Assembly (NCBI GenBank): GCA_947646015.1
Contig: CANSEY010000005.1
Span: forward strand, 121,707-185,706
From: an uncultured Bacteroides sp.
Lineage (GTDB): Bacteria; Bacteroidota; Bacteroidia; Bacteroidales; Bacteroidaceae
Direction of reading: 5' to 3'
DNA: 64,000 nucleotides
Numbering within the stretch: position 1 is the first letter of the stretch; every line of letters starts with the position of its first letter. The translations under genes and the position numbers were made by a program. The notes below the pieces were generated by a model that was given only the letters and a program-made list of their open reading frames with translations, was not told the DNA's origin and did not search any database. This document shows positions 9,316 to 19,177 of the stretch, in pieces.

Positions 9316-9345
9316 AAAAGGCCACCTTTTGAAAGATGACCTTTT
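9316..9345. terminator. Intrinsic terminator downstream of the lipocalin-like gene
   Basis: AAAAGGCCACCTTT (9316-9329) pairs with AAAGATGACCTTTT (9332-9345). Read on the minus strand this makes a near-continuous stem with G-U pairs ending in a U-run. It lies 25 bp past the stop of the lipoprotein gene and would end the long susC operon. Confidence 0.7.
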
Positions 9346-9370
9346 TGCGTTAATATACCTCGCTTCTGCC

Positions 9371-9847
9371 TTAGTCTTTGTCCACCTTGGCTTCTTCTAT
9401 GATCGATGCAGGTACTTTTTCACAACGAACATATTTACTCACATCGTTGTCATCGTCTTTTGCAGTCCAGATCATGGAACCCGATTCCAACAAATCGGTT
9501 ACGATATAATCATTATTCCAATCACCATTACCGAAATCATATTCTCCGCTGATAATATATCCTAAATAAGGATCATTTTCAAGGCTGAAATGACCAGTGA
9601 TATGGCGCGCGTACATACTGTCGAACTTCTGGTACATTTCAAAAGTCAATTCTTTACGGTTAAAGGTTATGTAGCAATATGTACCTTCTGCCATAGGCTG
9701 TCCATTCCATTCAGAAAGTTGCCATGTTCCGTTCAGGTTAGCAGCAGTGACCGGCAATGTAGGGATCTCTGCCTTCTCATCTTCATCACAAGATATGAAA
9801 CAAAGCAGGAAGGCGAATAAAGCCATTAATTTAAGAATATTCTTCAT
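9371..9847 (-). CDS. Lipocalin-like lipoprotein
   Basis: A 158-residue lipoprotein: signal peptide with lipobox FISC (Cys20), then a small beta-rich domain starting LNGTWQLSEWNGQP, the typical opening of lipocalin-like/DUF5004-type proteins of Bacteroides, with repeated short beta strands. It probably sits on the outer membrane. It is the last gene of the nine-gene susC operon. No catalytic residues are evident and its binding partner is unknown. Confidence 0.68.
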   Translation of the reverse strand: MKNILKLMALFAFLLCFISCDEDEKAEIPTLPVTAANLNGTWQLSEWNGQPMAEGTYCYITFNRKELTFEMYQKFDSMYARHITGHFSLENDPYLGYIISGEYDFGNGDWNNDYIVTDLLESGSMIWTAKDDDNDVSKYVRCEKVPASIIEEAKVDKD

Positions 9848-9868
9848 GTCTTCTTTTTATTTTTATCG

Positions 9869-10684
9869 TTACTTAATACAGTTTACTTTAATACTCAATG
9901 TCCGGTCAGCCTGTTGTCCGCTTACTCCTTCTATTATAACAGGAAAGATAAACGAATCGCCCTTTTCCACAGGAATCAGGGAAGCATCTATCGTGATTAT
10001 TATATCGGCTTCACTGCCCGGACTGATTACTTCCGGTTCTGTGCGAAAAGTAACAAAACAGGGAAGGTTCAGAACTGTCAAACGCAATGATTGCTCCCCG
10101 CTGTTACCGCAAAGTATTCGTTCCGAAGCACGCTTTCCTGACATCACCTCCCGAAATTCCATCCGGTTTTGTTTTAGCCTCAGTTTGCCCATCGCATAAG
10201 GATAGCGTCCCCATTCATCTGCTCCGGGCAATACATTACCCGTCAATGTGAGGCGTGCCACAGGCATCCGGTCCGACAGAGACAGATAAACGAAAGCATT
10301 CGTATCTATCGTCCCCGGGTGGTTTTTCGGATTATAGGTCAATGCAATAACACTCGCTTCACCGGGAGGTATTTCTCCGGTACGAACATCCGCCACTGCA
10401 CATCCGCAGGTAGTCCTTACACGAGTCAGATTTATCGTTTTATTACTTATATTAGTACATGTGAAACGATAGGTCTTTGGAGCATCATCCTCCGTCATTG
10501 TTCCAACATTCAACACAGTACTGTCGAAGCGCAGAATTTGTTCCCCATGCTTCATTAGCGGCGGATTTATCAGCGTATCTGTTTTTTCCTGCGGAATGAA
10601 ACGAATCCCCTTGGCTTCAACCGCCCGGAATGATCCGATGACCACACAGAGTAAAAATAACCGTATCCAAGTAATTGGTTTCAT
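9869..10684 (-). CDS. DUF1573 domain-containing exported protein
   Basis: A 271-residue protein with a signal peptide (about residues 1-24) and a DUF1573 immunoglobulin-like domain. The hallmark segment FTCTNISNKTINLTRVRTTCGCAV, followed by IPPGE and a YNPKNHPG motif, is clear near residues 90-140. A second beta-sandwich-like region follows. DUF1573 proteins are common in Bacteroidetes, with an unclear envelope role. It lies 12 bp after the subtilisin-like protease gene in the same operon. Confidence 0.8.
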   Translation of the reverse strand: MKPITWIRLFLLCVVIGSFRAVEAKGIRFIPQEKTDTLINPPLMKHGEQILRFDSTVLNVGTMTEDDAPKTYRFTCTNISNKTINLTRVRTTCGCAVADVRTGEIPPGEASVIALTYNPKNHPGTIDTNAFVYLSLSDRMPVARLTLTGNVLPGADEWGRYPYAMGKLRLKQNRMEFREVMSGKRASERILCGNSGEQSLRLTVLNLPCFVTFRTEPEVISPGSEADIIITIDASLIPVEKGDSFIFPVIIEGVSGQQADRTLSIKVNCIK

Positions 10685-10696
10685 TGAATATTAAAA

Positions 10697-12784
10697 TTAC
10701 ATCCAACCGTTATCATTAGCCTTTTTACGGACGGTAACGGCAATGGACTGTTCGCTTCCGTTGCTTACTTTCACTGTAATACGAGCTGTACCGGTTTTTA
10801 TACCAGATACGGTCATAAGCGTATTACTTACGCTCACTGCAGCGGTAGCCGGGTCGCTCGATGTGCAAGTATAAGTCAGTGTTTCACCATTTACAAAGTA
10901 GTAAGCCAAATTAAGAGTCGATGTTGTACTTTCTGCCACATAGACATTTGGCACTACCATATCCGAACCACTCCCTTCAATACTGTTAAGCAAACTTCCG
11001 GCATTTACTAAGCCTGTACCCATCTTGCCGACATACTTCGACAGTGCTACTTTTGTAGGAGAAGCACCGGCAGAAAGATGATTGCGATAATAAGTTTTCA
11101 CTTTTCCGCCAGTATACCAGCCGTCCAATGGTTTTGCAGAATTCTTCAGCAGTTCAATGAACTCAGTTGCTTTAAAATGACGGCGTTGTTTTACAGCATA
11201 GGACAAGCCTAATGCCGCTACTCCCGATACATGCGGACAAGCCATAGATGTACCATCCATAAAACCATAAGTAGCAGTACCGTTCTGTATCCAAGTAGAA
11301 AGAATAGAACCGGAGTATATACCTTCTGCCCAAGCTTCAGGATCTTCTTTACCTACCGGATTATAGTACTCCGTATCACCACCCGGAGCAGAAACTGTCG
11401 CTTCCACACCGTAGTTAGTATAAGAAGCCGGGGTAAAATCGGCAGCCACCGCACTCACTGCTATACATTTGGAATAAGCAGCGGGGAATGCCGGCATTCC
11501 TGCATATTCGTTACCGGATGCAAAAATAGCCAAACCACCATCAATCACTCCATTGGGAGAACCGGCGTTATTGATAAAATAATCTAATGCTTCTTTTTCC
11601 AATGGATAAATACTCTCCCACTCTTTTTCCGTTCCCGGCCCTGGAGTATATCCTTCGATCATATTAGCTAAAGAAGAGTTGTATCCCCAGCTACACTGCA
11701 AAATAACAGCGCCATTATCGGCAGCATATTTGATGGCTCTGGCCTCAGCATCCAAGCTGACACCGTAGTCTCCGGAAAACACTTGGCATGACATAATCTT
11801 CACACCCGAATTTTTCGTCCCATCACCACCGGCAATACCACAAACACCGATACCATTATTATTCATAGCAGCAATAGTACCGGCAACGTGTGTTCCGTGT
11901 CCCGTATCGCTTGTTTCCATCCATGAGATAACACCTGTATTACTTACGAAATTGTAACCATATTTATCATCCTTATATCCGTTACCATCGGCATCGTCAT
12001 CAGCATAAAGTTCTTCTCCTTCATTAATCCAGATATTACCAACCAGATCAGGATGTGTATTCATTACACCTTCATCCAGTACAGCGACTATAATAGACGG
12101 ATCGCCCTTACATTTCTGCCAGGCTTCCGTACAACCGACATCACACCCTGCTTCCGAACCATTACCTAAATCATTTTGATTATCAAATTCATTCTCTCCA
12201 GTATTATTATAATGCCATTGATAAGACAATCCTGGATCGGAGAACGAGCTTCTTGCTGATACAGCACGTGTAGCAGCCTTTTGCCGCAAAGCGCTCTCGT
12301 TGATATAACTCCGATATCCTTCGGTTTTGTAAGCACGTTTAATACGGCTATTGCCTTGTACTTTTGATATTTCACCTAATTTACCAAGACGGCTGGCCGC
12401 TTCCTTCAGGTCCGTATTTTCATTAAACTTCACTCGATACCACAAATGTAGTCCGGCACTACGGGTGCGTTCTTCATTTTTAGCATCGACCGGAAATATA
12501 CGTTCAAACTGGTATGCACCCAAAATAGCCAATACTTCATCAGTAGATGGAATCCCGGAACGGGTCATGGCTCCTCCACTTCTTGTCGCAACCTTGAGGG
12601 CTTGGTCAAGAATTTCGGTCATTGCAGGATCGAATTTAATCAGCAATTCACCGGAAGTGACATCAGTCGGAAACTGAACTTCCGTCCCCCCTGCAGGGGT
12701 AGACGGTTGTTCAATAAATTCTTGTTCCGAGCATGAAGCCAGCAGCAGGGCAAACAGTGCTGTATATAAGATTTTTTTCTTCAT
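10697..12784 (-). CDS. Subtilisin-like (S8) serine protease, surface lipoprotein
   Basis: A 695-residue lipoprotein (lipobox LASC, Cys18). Residues of roughly 40-180 form a propeptide-like region, followed by the S8 catalytic domain: Asp237 in VAVLDEGV, His296 in GHGTHVAGT, oxyanion Asn425 in ASGNEY and Ser513 in GTSMACPHVSG. The C-terminal ~100 residues look like a Big-type immunoglobulin-like domain. All catalytic residues are present, so it should be active, degrading proteins at the cell surface or in the periplasm. It is the only evident degradative enzyme in the susC/susD operon, which points to a proteinaceous substrate. Confidence 0.92.
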   Translation of the reverse strand: MKKKILYTALFALLLASCSEQEFIEQPSTPAGGTEVQFPTDVTSGELLIKFDPAMTEILDQALKVATRSGGAMTRSGIPSTDEVLAILGAYQFERIFPVDAKNEERTRSAGLHLWYRVKFNENTDLKEAASRLGKLGEISKVQGNSRIKRAYKTEGYRSYINESALRQKAATRAVSARSSFSDPGLSYQWHYNNTGENEFDNQNDLGNGSEAGCDVGCTEAWQKCKGDPSIIVAVLDEGVMNTHPDLVGNIWINEGEELYADDDADGNGYKDDKYGYNFVSNTGVISWMETSDTGHGTHVAGTIAAMNNNGIGVCGIAGGDGTKNSGVKIMSCQVFSGDYGVSLDAEARAIKYAADNGAVILQCSWGYNSSLANMIEGYTPGPGTEKEWESIYPLEKEALDYFINNAGSPNGVIDGGLAIFASGNEYAGMPAFPAAYSKCIAVSAVAADFTPASYTNYGVEATVSAPGGDTEYYNPVGKEDPEAWAEGIYSGSILSTWIQNGTATYGFMDGTSMACPHVSGVAALGLSYAVKQRRHFKATEFIELLKNSAKPLDGWYTGGKVKTYYRNHLSAGASPTKVALSKYVGKMGTGLVNAGSLLNSIEGSGSDMVVPNVYVAESTTSTLNLAYYFVNGETLTYTCTSSDPATAAVSVSNTLMTVSGIKTGTARITVKVSNGSEQSIAVTVRKKANDNGWM

Positions 12785-12836
12785 TGTTCCTTTTTAAAAA
12801 GTTATTCTTGTTAATGATATTTATTCCACAGTTATC

Positions 12837-14819
12837 TTAGTCTGTTGTCCCCGATAATACAAATTTTCTGTAATATAGCGGATAGGCTACACCTTTAACA
12901 ACCTGACTTGCTTCCGGGTCTTTATCCCCATAGTAGTAAGAATAATCGTAATTCACAACATCCACATTGCTAAATCCAACTGCCTTTCCTTCTGAATTTA
13001 TACCTCCTTCTTGCTGATTGAATACCATAGTTTCCGGATACCAATATACAAAGTAAGGATGGAACAGAAGCCAGTTCGGTATTGCACCAGTCAAGAAGTT
13101 CAAATTAATATGAACTGTACGGGCAAATGGTAGTACACGTGGAATATCCTGTCCTGTTACCGGAGACTGCTTCTGATAAGTAACCTGATTGTCACCCGTC
13201 AGCAACCATTGACAAGTATCCTTTGATATCTTATCAAGGAATAATGATGGTGTAGCAGTCAATTCCTCTTTAGTAAAGAAATCATCATGTTGATAAGTTA
13301 ATGGTTTTCTGGCAGCAGCCAATGCACTTTTAACTTCTGCGTCAGTAGGTAATTCTCCCTCAAGGAAGTTATAAGACAGGAACAGTGCATTCAGTTTATC
13401 CCAAGTCAGCAATTTCAAGAATGCTGCTCTTTCCGGCTGTCCTTGTGAAATATTAACATGCAACCCAACATCCTTACCATTATATTGATTGTTTCCATCA
13501 ATCTGAGTTAAGTCTTTCAGTGTTTCTGTAGCACGACATCCGGTCAATGATAATGATCTTAAATGTGGGAAATTTTCTTCGTTTACCACATCTGTAATCA
13601 CAGATAACTTCTGGAAATTATTACTTGACAAGTCAAGACTTACCATCTTTTTACCCAGTTTAACAAAATTCTTAGGGAGATCATTCATACCGAAAGAGAA
13701 CATCTTCAAATCTTTCAGATATTCCAATTCACAGATTTCTTCACCTAAATGGATCGTACGTATCTGTCTGTTGGCATTACTCATGACAGCAAATGATTCC
13801 AGATATTTCAGATGACGAATTTCCTTCGGCAATGTTTCACCGTCTTGCAGATCGATCATAGCAAAATGTACAGAACGTACACGCCCCACAGCTTCTTCCG
13901 GAAGTTCTCCATCTTTTATTTCCTTATCCGTAGCTTCCCAAAGTGTCACGAAATCCCAGTTCATCATACTTTCACTGGTATCAAAGCTCATCATACTCTG
14001 GAGTTTGTTATTAATGGTAATAATAGCTAATGAGTCACCTGCACGATTGTCTTCGATTCTCATGGCAGCTTCCTGTGTAACAGTCAGCACAACTGCATCT
14101 ATTTTATTACCATTGTCGTCCACCAGTTGATCATCCGAATTTACCGGAATCAGATGAATCTTTGCCACACGAGTATATGGAGCCACGTTCATTCCCCATC
14201 GAAAATCAACTTTCAAAGTACGGGGACGTGCTCCTCTGTCTAAATTCACTTCCAGGTCTTTATCTTTCGGCAATGTCACCCAGTTGCTACGTTCTCCTTC
14301 CACTTCCTTTTTCTCTTCATCGGTCATGGTCGCTTCTTCTGCAAAAGAATAATCCACACTTCCGATTTTGAAATTCACATTCGTGGAAATAGTAGACTCG
14401 AAATGACGATCTTTGTAAACATCCGAACTAGGGATTTTCACTTCCGGTTCTCTCACTAAGATTTGCTTACCGAAACCAAACTGTGTAACTGTAACCAATC
14501 GAGGTTCCCGACCGTCCATAGTGAAACGTACCTGCGCCGTACGCGCAACATTTGTCAGTGTAGAGTCTATAGCAAGATCACATACTGCCGAGCCCAGCCC
14601 ATTTGCCGGTGAAACGGCAATCCAAGGTTGTGACACACGTGCCACCCATTGATCATTGGACGAAACGGCAATCTTCTCAGTTCCTCCTTCGGCACCGATA
14701 GTAATTTCTTCCTTATCTATCGTAATGCCATCGATTCCCACTTCATCATCATCCTTGCACGAGGATACGAACCCCGCACAAAGAATCAGTCCTAATGTTA
14801 TTTTACTAAAATATTTCAT
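12837..14819 (-). CDS. BACON-domain lipoprotein with leucine-rich repeats
   Basis: A 660-residue lipoprotein (lipobox VSSC, Cys21). Residues about 30-115 are a BACON domain (ITIGAEGGTEKIAVSSNDQW..VSQPWIAVSP..VTVTQFG). A region with several leucine-rich repeats follows from about residue 330 (LKYLESFAVMSN, LEYLKDLKMFSFGMN, MVSLDLSSNNFQKL, LRSLSLTGCRATETL). BACON domains are thought to bind carbohydrate or mucin, and LRRs to bind protein; no catalytic site is visible. It lies between another LRR lipoprotein and the protease in the operon, suggesting a substrate-binding surface protein. Confidence 0.75.
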   Translation of the reverse strand: MKYFSKITLGLILCAGFVSSCKDDDEVGIDGITIDKEEITIGAEGGTEKIAVSSNDQWVARVSQPWIAVSPANGLGSAVCDLAIDSTLTNVARTAQVRFTMDGREPRLVTVTQFGFGKQILVREPEVKIPSSDVYKDRHFESTISTNVNFKIGSVDYSFAEEATMTDEEKKEVEGERSNWVTLPKDKDLEVNLDRGARPRTLKVDFRWGMNVAPYTRVAKIHLIPVNSDDQLVDDNGNKIDAVVLTVTQEAAMRIEDNRAGDSLAIITINNKLQSMMSFDTSESMMNWDFVTLWEATDKEIKDGELPEEAVGRVRSVHFAMIDLQDGETLPKEIRHLKYLESFAVMSNANRQIRTIHLGEEICELEYLKDLKMFSFGMNDLPKNFVKLGKKMVSLDLSSNNFQKLSVITDVVNEENFPHLRSLSLTGCRATETLKDLTQIDGNNQYNGKDVGLHVNISQGQPERAAFLKLLTWDKLNALFLSYNFLEGELPTDAEVKSALAAARKPLTYQHDDFFTKEELTATPSLFLDKISKDTCQWLLTGDNQVTYQKQSPVTGQDIPRVLPFARTVHINLNFLTGAIPNWLLFHPYFVYWYPETMVFNQQEGGINSEGKAVGFSNVDVVNYDYSYYYGDKDPEASQVVKGVAYPLYYRKFVLSGTTD

Positions 14820-14836
14820 TAATAGAATCTTTTATA

Positions 14837-17551
14837 TTATCGTTCAATACCTAAAGCATCACAACCACGAATATCCTGCGTAGTATCATAGAACAGCGCA
14901 TACATACCTGCCTCAATATAAGGACATACTTTGGTCACATCAATAGAGATATTCGGATTGTCTGCGATATCCAATATATAAAGCTGCGGTGTCAGAGTTT
15001 CATCTACTTTACGGATGTCATTTGAACCGATTTGCAACTGGATCAAGCTCGGACAGGTAGTGATACCTGTCGGCCATTGGCGCAAGATACGGTTACCTTC
15101 CGCATCACGTTGGTGACGAATACCAAAAGCCTTCAATTGACTACTGTTCAACGGCTGTGTCGGGAACGTAGAGAAACAGTTGTAACTAACATCCATATTA
15201 CTCAAATAAGGCAAGGTTGTCGCCCGGAAGTCATCAGACAAGCTTGTTAATTTATTGAAGCGCAAATCTATAATGGTCAGCATGTACGTATTCTTATAGT
15301 TTCCTTCTTTGGGTTTCAGCGAATTTTCCGGAATCGATGTCATCAGATTATTACTCAAGTCAATAGTCGATATCGGTGAACCTGATGCAAACAGTTCTGT
15401 AGGGAATTTCGTTATTTTATTATACGATAAAGTCACTGTACTGGCATTGATACCCTTGAATTGGGCCATCGGACAATCGATATTGCTTCCTTCCGAACCT
15501 ATTTCATTATACGAGAAATCGACAGAACCCATAACATATACCGATTTAGCATTAAAAATATTCGGTATATATTTCAACTTATTATGAGAAAAGCCCAAGC
15601 CTTCTACCTGATCGGTAAATGCACAAAAGTTATCCGGGATTTCTTCAATCTGGTTATAATCCAGCTTAAGGTCTGTCAGTTTAACATTTGTACCGAAAGC
15701 TTCCAATTGTTTTACATTATTGTGTACACAATCTAATAAGCCAAGTTTTACCATTTTCTGTAAGGATGCAGATTCGGGGAATCTTTCCAGATTGTTATAA
15801 CCCATATATAAGATTTGAATTTTTGGCCCTGTATCTTCATCGTCAGCCAGCCTTTGCCAGTCAGCAGTCAGTTGATCCCCACTGATACCTTTATTACAAG
15901 CTATATTTAATAACTGTAACTCCGGCAAATCATATATAAATTCCGGTATTTGTGTCAGATTTGGACAATTATATAATTCCAGATCCGTCAGTTTTGTCAG
16001 ATTACTCCAACTTAACTCTTCATCCGCATACTGCTTAGCATATTCTGAATCGGCATCTTCCCAATCGGCAGCGATATTATCATAAGTAAACGGCGAATTG
16101 GCAAAATAGATTGTCTGTAAATTAGTCAATCGCTGAATAGCCTTTGAAATAAATGTTATTCGATTAGTAAGGATACCTATTTGAGTATCCTTTAATGAAA
16201 TGCGGTTATTCTTCTTTATCGGTTGCAGGTCAGGATGTCTGTTAATACCGTCTTGCAAAAGTTCCGACATATTCAGACGCGGATCGCGATCAAGAAATGT
16301 TCTTTTGTAATGCATACGTATTCTTTGCTTCTGTTCCTCGCTCATATCTGGGGTCAGTTCATCTTCACCAAAGAGTCTGCCGCTCAATATTTCACTATGC
16401 GTACCAAAAGAAAGAGTTTTTAGTTCAGTTAACTGTCCGATAGCATCAGGCACTCTGCCTTTAGCACCAAAGCCAGCAAGTGAAAGCCCTATAACACGTC
16501 CATTGTTATCGAGATCAACTCCAGGCTGATCCCCCCACATATCCAGTTCTTTATTAAAGTTCCAGTTTGAACTGCTGACAGTATTATTCACAGTACCGCC
16601 ATTGTACTTCCAGTTCTTTCCGTCCAAGGCTTCCCAAATAATTTTCAGCGCTTTGTAGTCCTTAATGTATTCTGCAGTCTCTTTCAATTGGATAGGCACA
16701 TTAGCATCTTCTGTCAATTCATTGTCTTTCACTGTAAAAGGTTCTCCTCTTACGGACTGTGTTTCCAATACCGGTCGCGTACCACCACTTTGTGTATAGG
16801 TGGTATATGCCACTACTTGAAAAGTACCGGCAGGAAGCCATACGGCAGAATCACATGTTGCCACACCTATGTCCATATACTTGTCATTAGCATTATCAGG
16901 GTTCTGGTTTTCCTTAGAGCCTTCTTCATAAGTAACTTTCATCCCTTTCATCTCTGTTGTGACACGAGTAAAGGTGTTCATTACAGTAACATCGACATAG
17001 CGAATATTGCTAAATAAATATTCACCGACCGCACGTGTGCTAAGACCTTCTTTCGTTAGCTTAAAAGTAACAGTTCCACGTGCTACAGCATCTACAGCCA
17101 ACGCTTTTTCCTGAAGTCCTTGACCGACAACGGTAAATTCGCTGTCATCTCCACCAGGTCCTGCCAACAGAACCTCATCAAGTTTATCATACAGGTAGTA
17201 ACCGATAATCTTATAAGTACCGGCCAATAACTGCAATTTATCACTACGCAGACCATATTCCGCATTGTTCGCATTGTATGCGTTCAAGGGTACAGTCTGT
17301 GAAACGGTCGTTCCGTTGTGCGTCATCACAACCTTTATCTTCTGTGCACTAGACAACGTTTCCAGTTTGTCTGTTGCACGGGTGGTTGTTCCTTTCTCAA
17401 AAGAGGTGCTCTTATAGAGCTTGAACTGCACATAGCCGTATTGGCTTTGCAGTACCTCGTCACCGTCATCAGAGCAACCAGTTACCACCATCGTTAGTAA
17501 GCTGACGATGAGGGGTAAGAAGAATATTGAGTATAATTTATGTAGATTCAT
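14837..17551 (-). CDS. Large leucine-rich-repeat surface lipoprotein (DUF4458-like N-terminus)
   Basis: A 904-residue lipoprotein (lipobox VTGC, Cys26). The N-terminal third is beta-rich, with the form YGYVQFKLYKSTSFEK..VVMTHNGTTVSQTVPLN..LLAGTYKIIGYYLYD, resembling DUF4458 proteins of Bacteroides. From about residue 350 on, many leucine-rich repeats follow (LTKLTDLELYNCPNLTQIP, LPELQLLNIACNKGIS, VKLTDLKLDYNQIEEIP, ISTIDLSNNLMTSIP). No enzymatic motif is seen. Likely an exposed binding protein for a protein or glycoprotein ligand, working with SusC/SusD. It lies 17 bp upstream of the BACON-LRR gene. Confidence 0.75.
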   Translation of the reverse strand: MNLHKLYSIFFLPLIVSLLTMVVTGCSDDGDEVLQSQYGYVQFKLYKSTSFEKGTTTRATDKLETLSSAQKIKVVMTHNGTTVSQTVPLNAYNANNAEYGLRSDKLQLLAGTYKIIGYYLYDKLDEVLLAGPGGDDSEFTVVGQGLQEKALAVDAVARGTVTFKLTKEGLSTRAVGEYLFSNIRYVDVTVMNTFTRVTTEMKGMKVTYEEGSKENQNPDNANDKYMDIGVATCDSAVWLPAGTFQVVAYTTYTQSGGTRPVLETQSVRGEPFTVKDNELTEDANVPIQLKETAEYIKDYKALKIIWEALDGKNWKYNGGTVNNTVSSSNWNFNKELDMWGDQPGVDLDNNGRVIGLSLAGFGAKGRVPDAIGQLTELKTLSFGTHSEILSGRLFGEDELTPDMSEEQKQRIRMHYKRTFLDRDPRLNMSELLQDGINRHPDLQPIKKNNRISLKDTQIGILTNRITFISKAIQRLTNLQTIYFANSPFTYDNIAADWEDADSEYAKQYADEELSWSNLTKLTDLELYNCPNLTQIPEFIYDLPELQLLNIACNKGISGDQLTADWQRLADDEDTGPKIQILYMGYNNLERFPESASLQKMVKLGLLDCVHNNVKQLEAFGTNVKLTDLKLDYNQIEEIPDNFCAFTDQVEGLGFSHNKLKYIPNIFNAKSVYVMGSVDFSYNEIGSEGSNIDCPMAQFKGINASTVTLSYNKITKFPTELFASGSPISTIDLSNNLMTSIPENSLKPKEGNYKNTYMLTIIDLRFNKLTSLSDDFRATTLPYLSNMDVSYNCFSTFPTQPLNSSQLKAFGIRHQRDAEGNRILRQWPTGITTCPSLIQLQIGSNDIRKVDETLTPQLYILDIADNPNISIDVTKVCPYIEAGMYALFYDTTQDIRGCDALGIER

Positions 17552-17572
17552 TTAATATACTATCTAAATTAA

Positions 17573-19162
17573 TTAATTGGCAGGGGTAATCACCAAAGCC
17601 TTCTTAAAGAGCATATCTGTTCCCTTAAAAACAATGATTAAATCTTCCTTAAAAACGTCAGGTACAGTGACCCCCAAAATCATATTTCCAGTCTCATCCA
17701 TTGATGCCTCAAGAGTTACAGTAACATCCTCATCATCAGCATTAATTGCATAAGCTTCACCTATCCATTCACTTTCGGATAATAACGGATTAACCGCATA
17801 ATATTCGCCTGCATTAGCAGATATTGAATAAACATCATCAATAAAATAGTTTCCTTGGAGGAGTTCTAAAATAGAAGTATTTGTTGTTTTAGTAGGTGAA
17901 ACTTCTTCCCATCCGGCTTTTTTTATAATGAAGCTCTGATTACCGGGTTCTTCTTTCACTTCTTTCTGAGTAAAGCCAATTAAAAGATTTCTCTGTTCAT
18001 ACTTATAAGCTATCTCTCCATTTTCAACAATAGTTTCTTCCAAATTATCTTTGATACTTTCATACTCAGCCTGTGAGAACGCAAGAACATAACCAGTTCT
18101 AGATTCAGGCTCTCCCCAACTAACATTAGGAGTATATTCATCAACTGTGAGATTTATTTTACCTTTTTCACCTTCACAATGCATCCATATCATATCAGGG
18201 TCTATTGTTGAAATATTCTTATTTCCCAGCATATCTTCCCATTCCTCCATATATACAAATACATATTTATCACTTAAAGTTTTAATAGTGAATGGCATTC
18301 TTTTGTGTAAAGTAATATCACCAGTACTACCACCCGTACTTTTTTGTGTAAATGTCTTTCCATCCATTGAAACAACCCAATTGGTAGGATAAGTTGACGG
18401 AAGCGTCAATTCCATAACCCCAGGTGTCATGCCATCATAAGAAACTTTAAAAGAATAGAATGCTTTACCTTCTTCGTCAGAGAATGTAATCACGTTTTTA
18501 TCGCTTGCTTCAACCGGATATTTTTCACGATTCTCATCTTTTATTATCTTCAAGCCACCAGTCACTTCTTGATTAACTGCACCTACAAGAGAGCCGCCTT
18601 CCAGTTCTACCCAACCCGGCAGGTTTGTAGCGGCAAAACGGAAATTAGCTTTAACGCTAAATTTAGAGAAGTCCTGATAGCCCACTTTAAGTTCTTTGAC
18701 CACCTCGCCTGCTTCATCATATACTTCCAATTCATATCCCTTAGCCGAACGAGTTACCTCTCCAATCACAATAGTCTGACCACCCATTGTCAATTCCAAT
18801 TTAGCCACACTAATGTTATCCACTTTCTGATTGTCATCAGTAGCTAAGATTGTTACAGTTTGTGTACCGGCTGTTCCGGACACAACAAATTCTTCCATAT
18901 CATTGGACTGAAACTTACACCAAATGGCGGAAGATGCCAAACTCCAATTCGTATTAGCCGTAAAAGTAAACTCTTTTGTCTCACCTGCATTGCAAACAAT
19001 GTTCTGCTTTTCCGGAAATATCGGAGCCACTGCATCGTCATCATCGTCCGAACACGCTGCCAGACAGAAAGTCATGAGTAAGCCAATGAAGAACCAACTC
19101 TTGCACGACATCTTCATACAAGAATCTCCTAGTGGTTTTAAACTAAACTTTTTCATATCCAT
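17573..19162 (-). CDS. Surface lipoprotein, BACON-like N-terminus (DUF5003-like)
   Basis: A 529-residue lipoprotein with lipobox LAAC (Cys about 37), followed by an acidic run of five Asp. This acidic stretch after the lipidated Cys resembles the lipoprotein export signal that directs Bacteroides lipoproteins to the cell surface. Residues ~45-130 resemble a BACON-type sandwich (VCNAGETKEFTFTANTNWSLASSAIWCKF). The rest is beta-rich with no recognised catalytic site; it resembles DUF5003 proteins. ATGs at 19162 and 19156 are both possible starts. In the operon it follows the DUF4843 gene by 15 bp and probably contributes to substrate binding. Confidence 0.62.
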   Translation of the reverse strand: MDMKKFSLKPLGDSCMKMSCKSWFFIGLLMTFCLAACSDDDDDAVAPIFPEKQNIVCNAGETKEFTFTANTNWSLASSAIWCKFQSNDMEEFVVSGTAGTQTVTILATDDNQKVDNISVAKLELTMGGQTIVIGEVTRSAKGYELEVYDEAGEVVKELKVGYQDFSKFSVKANFRFAATNLPGWVELEGGSLVGAVNQEVTGGLKIIKDENREKYPVEASDKNVITFSDEEGKAFYSFKVSYDGMTPGVMELTLPSTYPTNWVVSMDGKTFTQKSTGGSTGDITLHKRMPFTIKTLSDKYVFVYMEEWEDMLGNKNISTIDPDMIWMHCEGEKGKINLTVDEYTPNVSWGEPESRTGYVLAFSQAEYESIKDNLEETIVENGEIAYKYEQRNLLIGFTQKEVKEEPGNQSFIIKKAGWEEVSPTKTTNTSILELLQGNYFIDDVYSISANAGEYYAVNPLLSESEWIGEAYAINADDEDVTVTLEASMDETGNMILGVTVPDVFKEDLIIVFKGTDMLFKKALVITPAN

Positions 19163-19177
19163 TTATATTCTTATTTT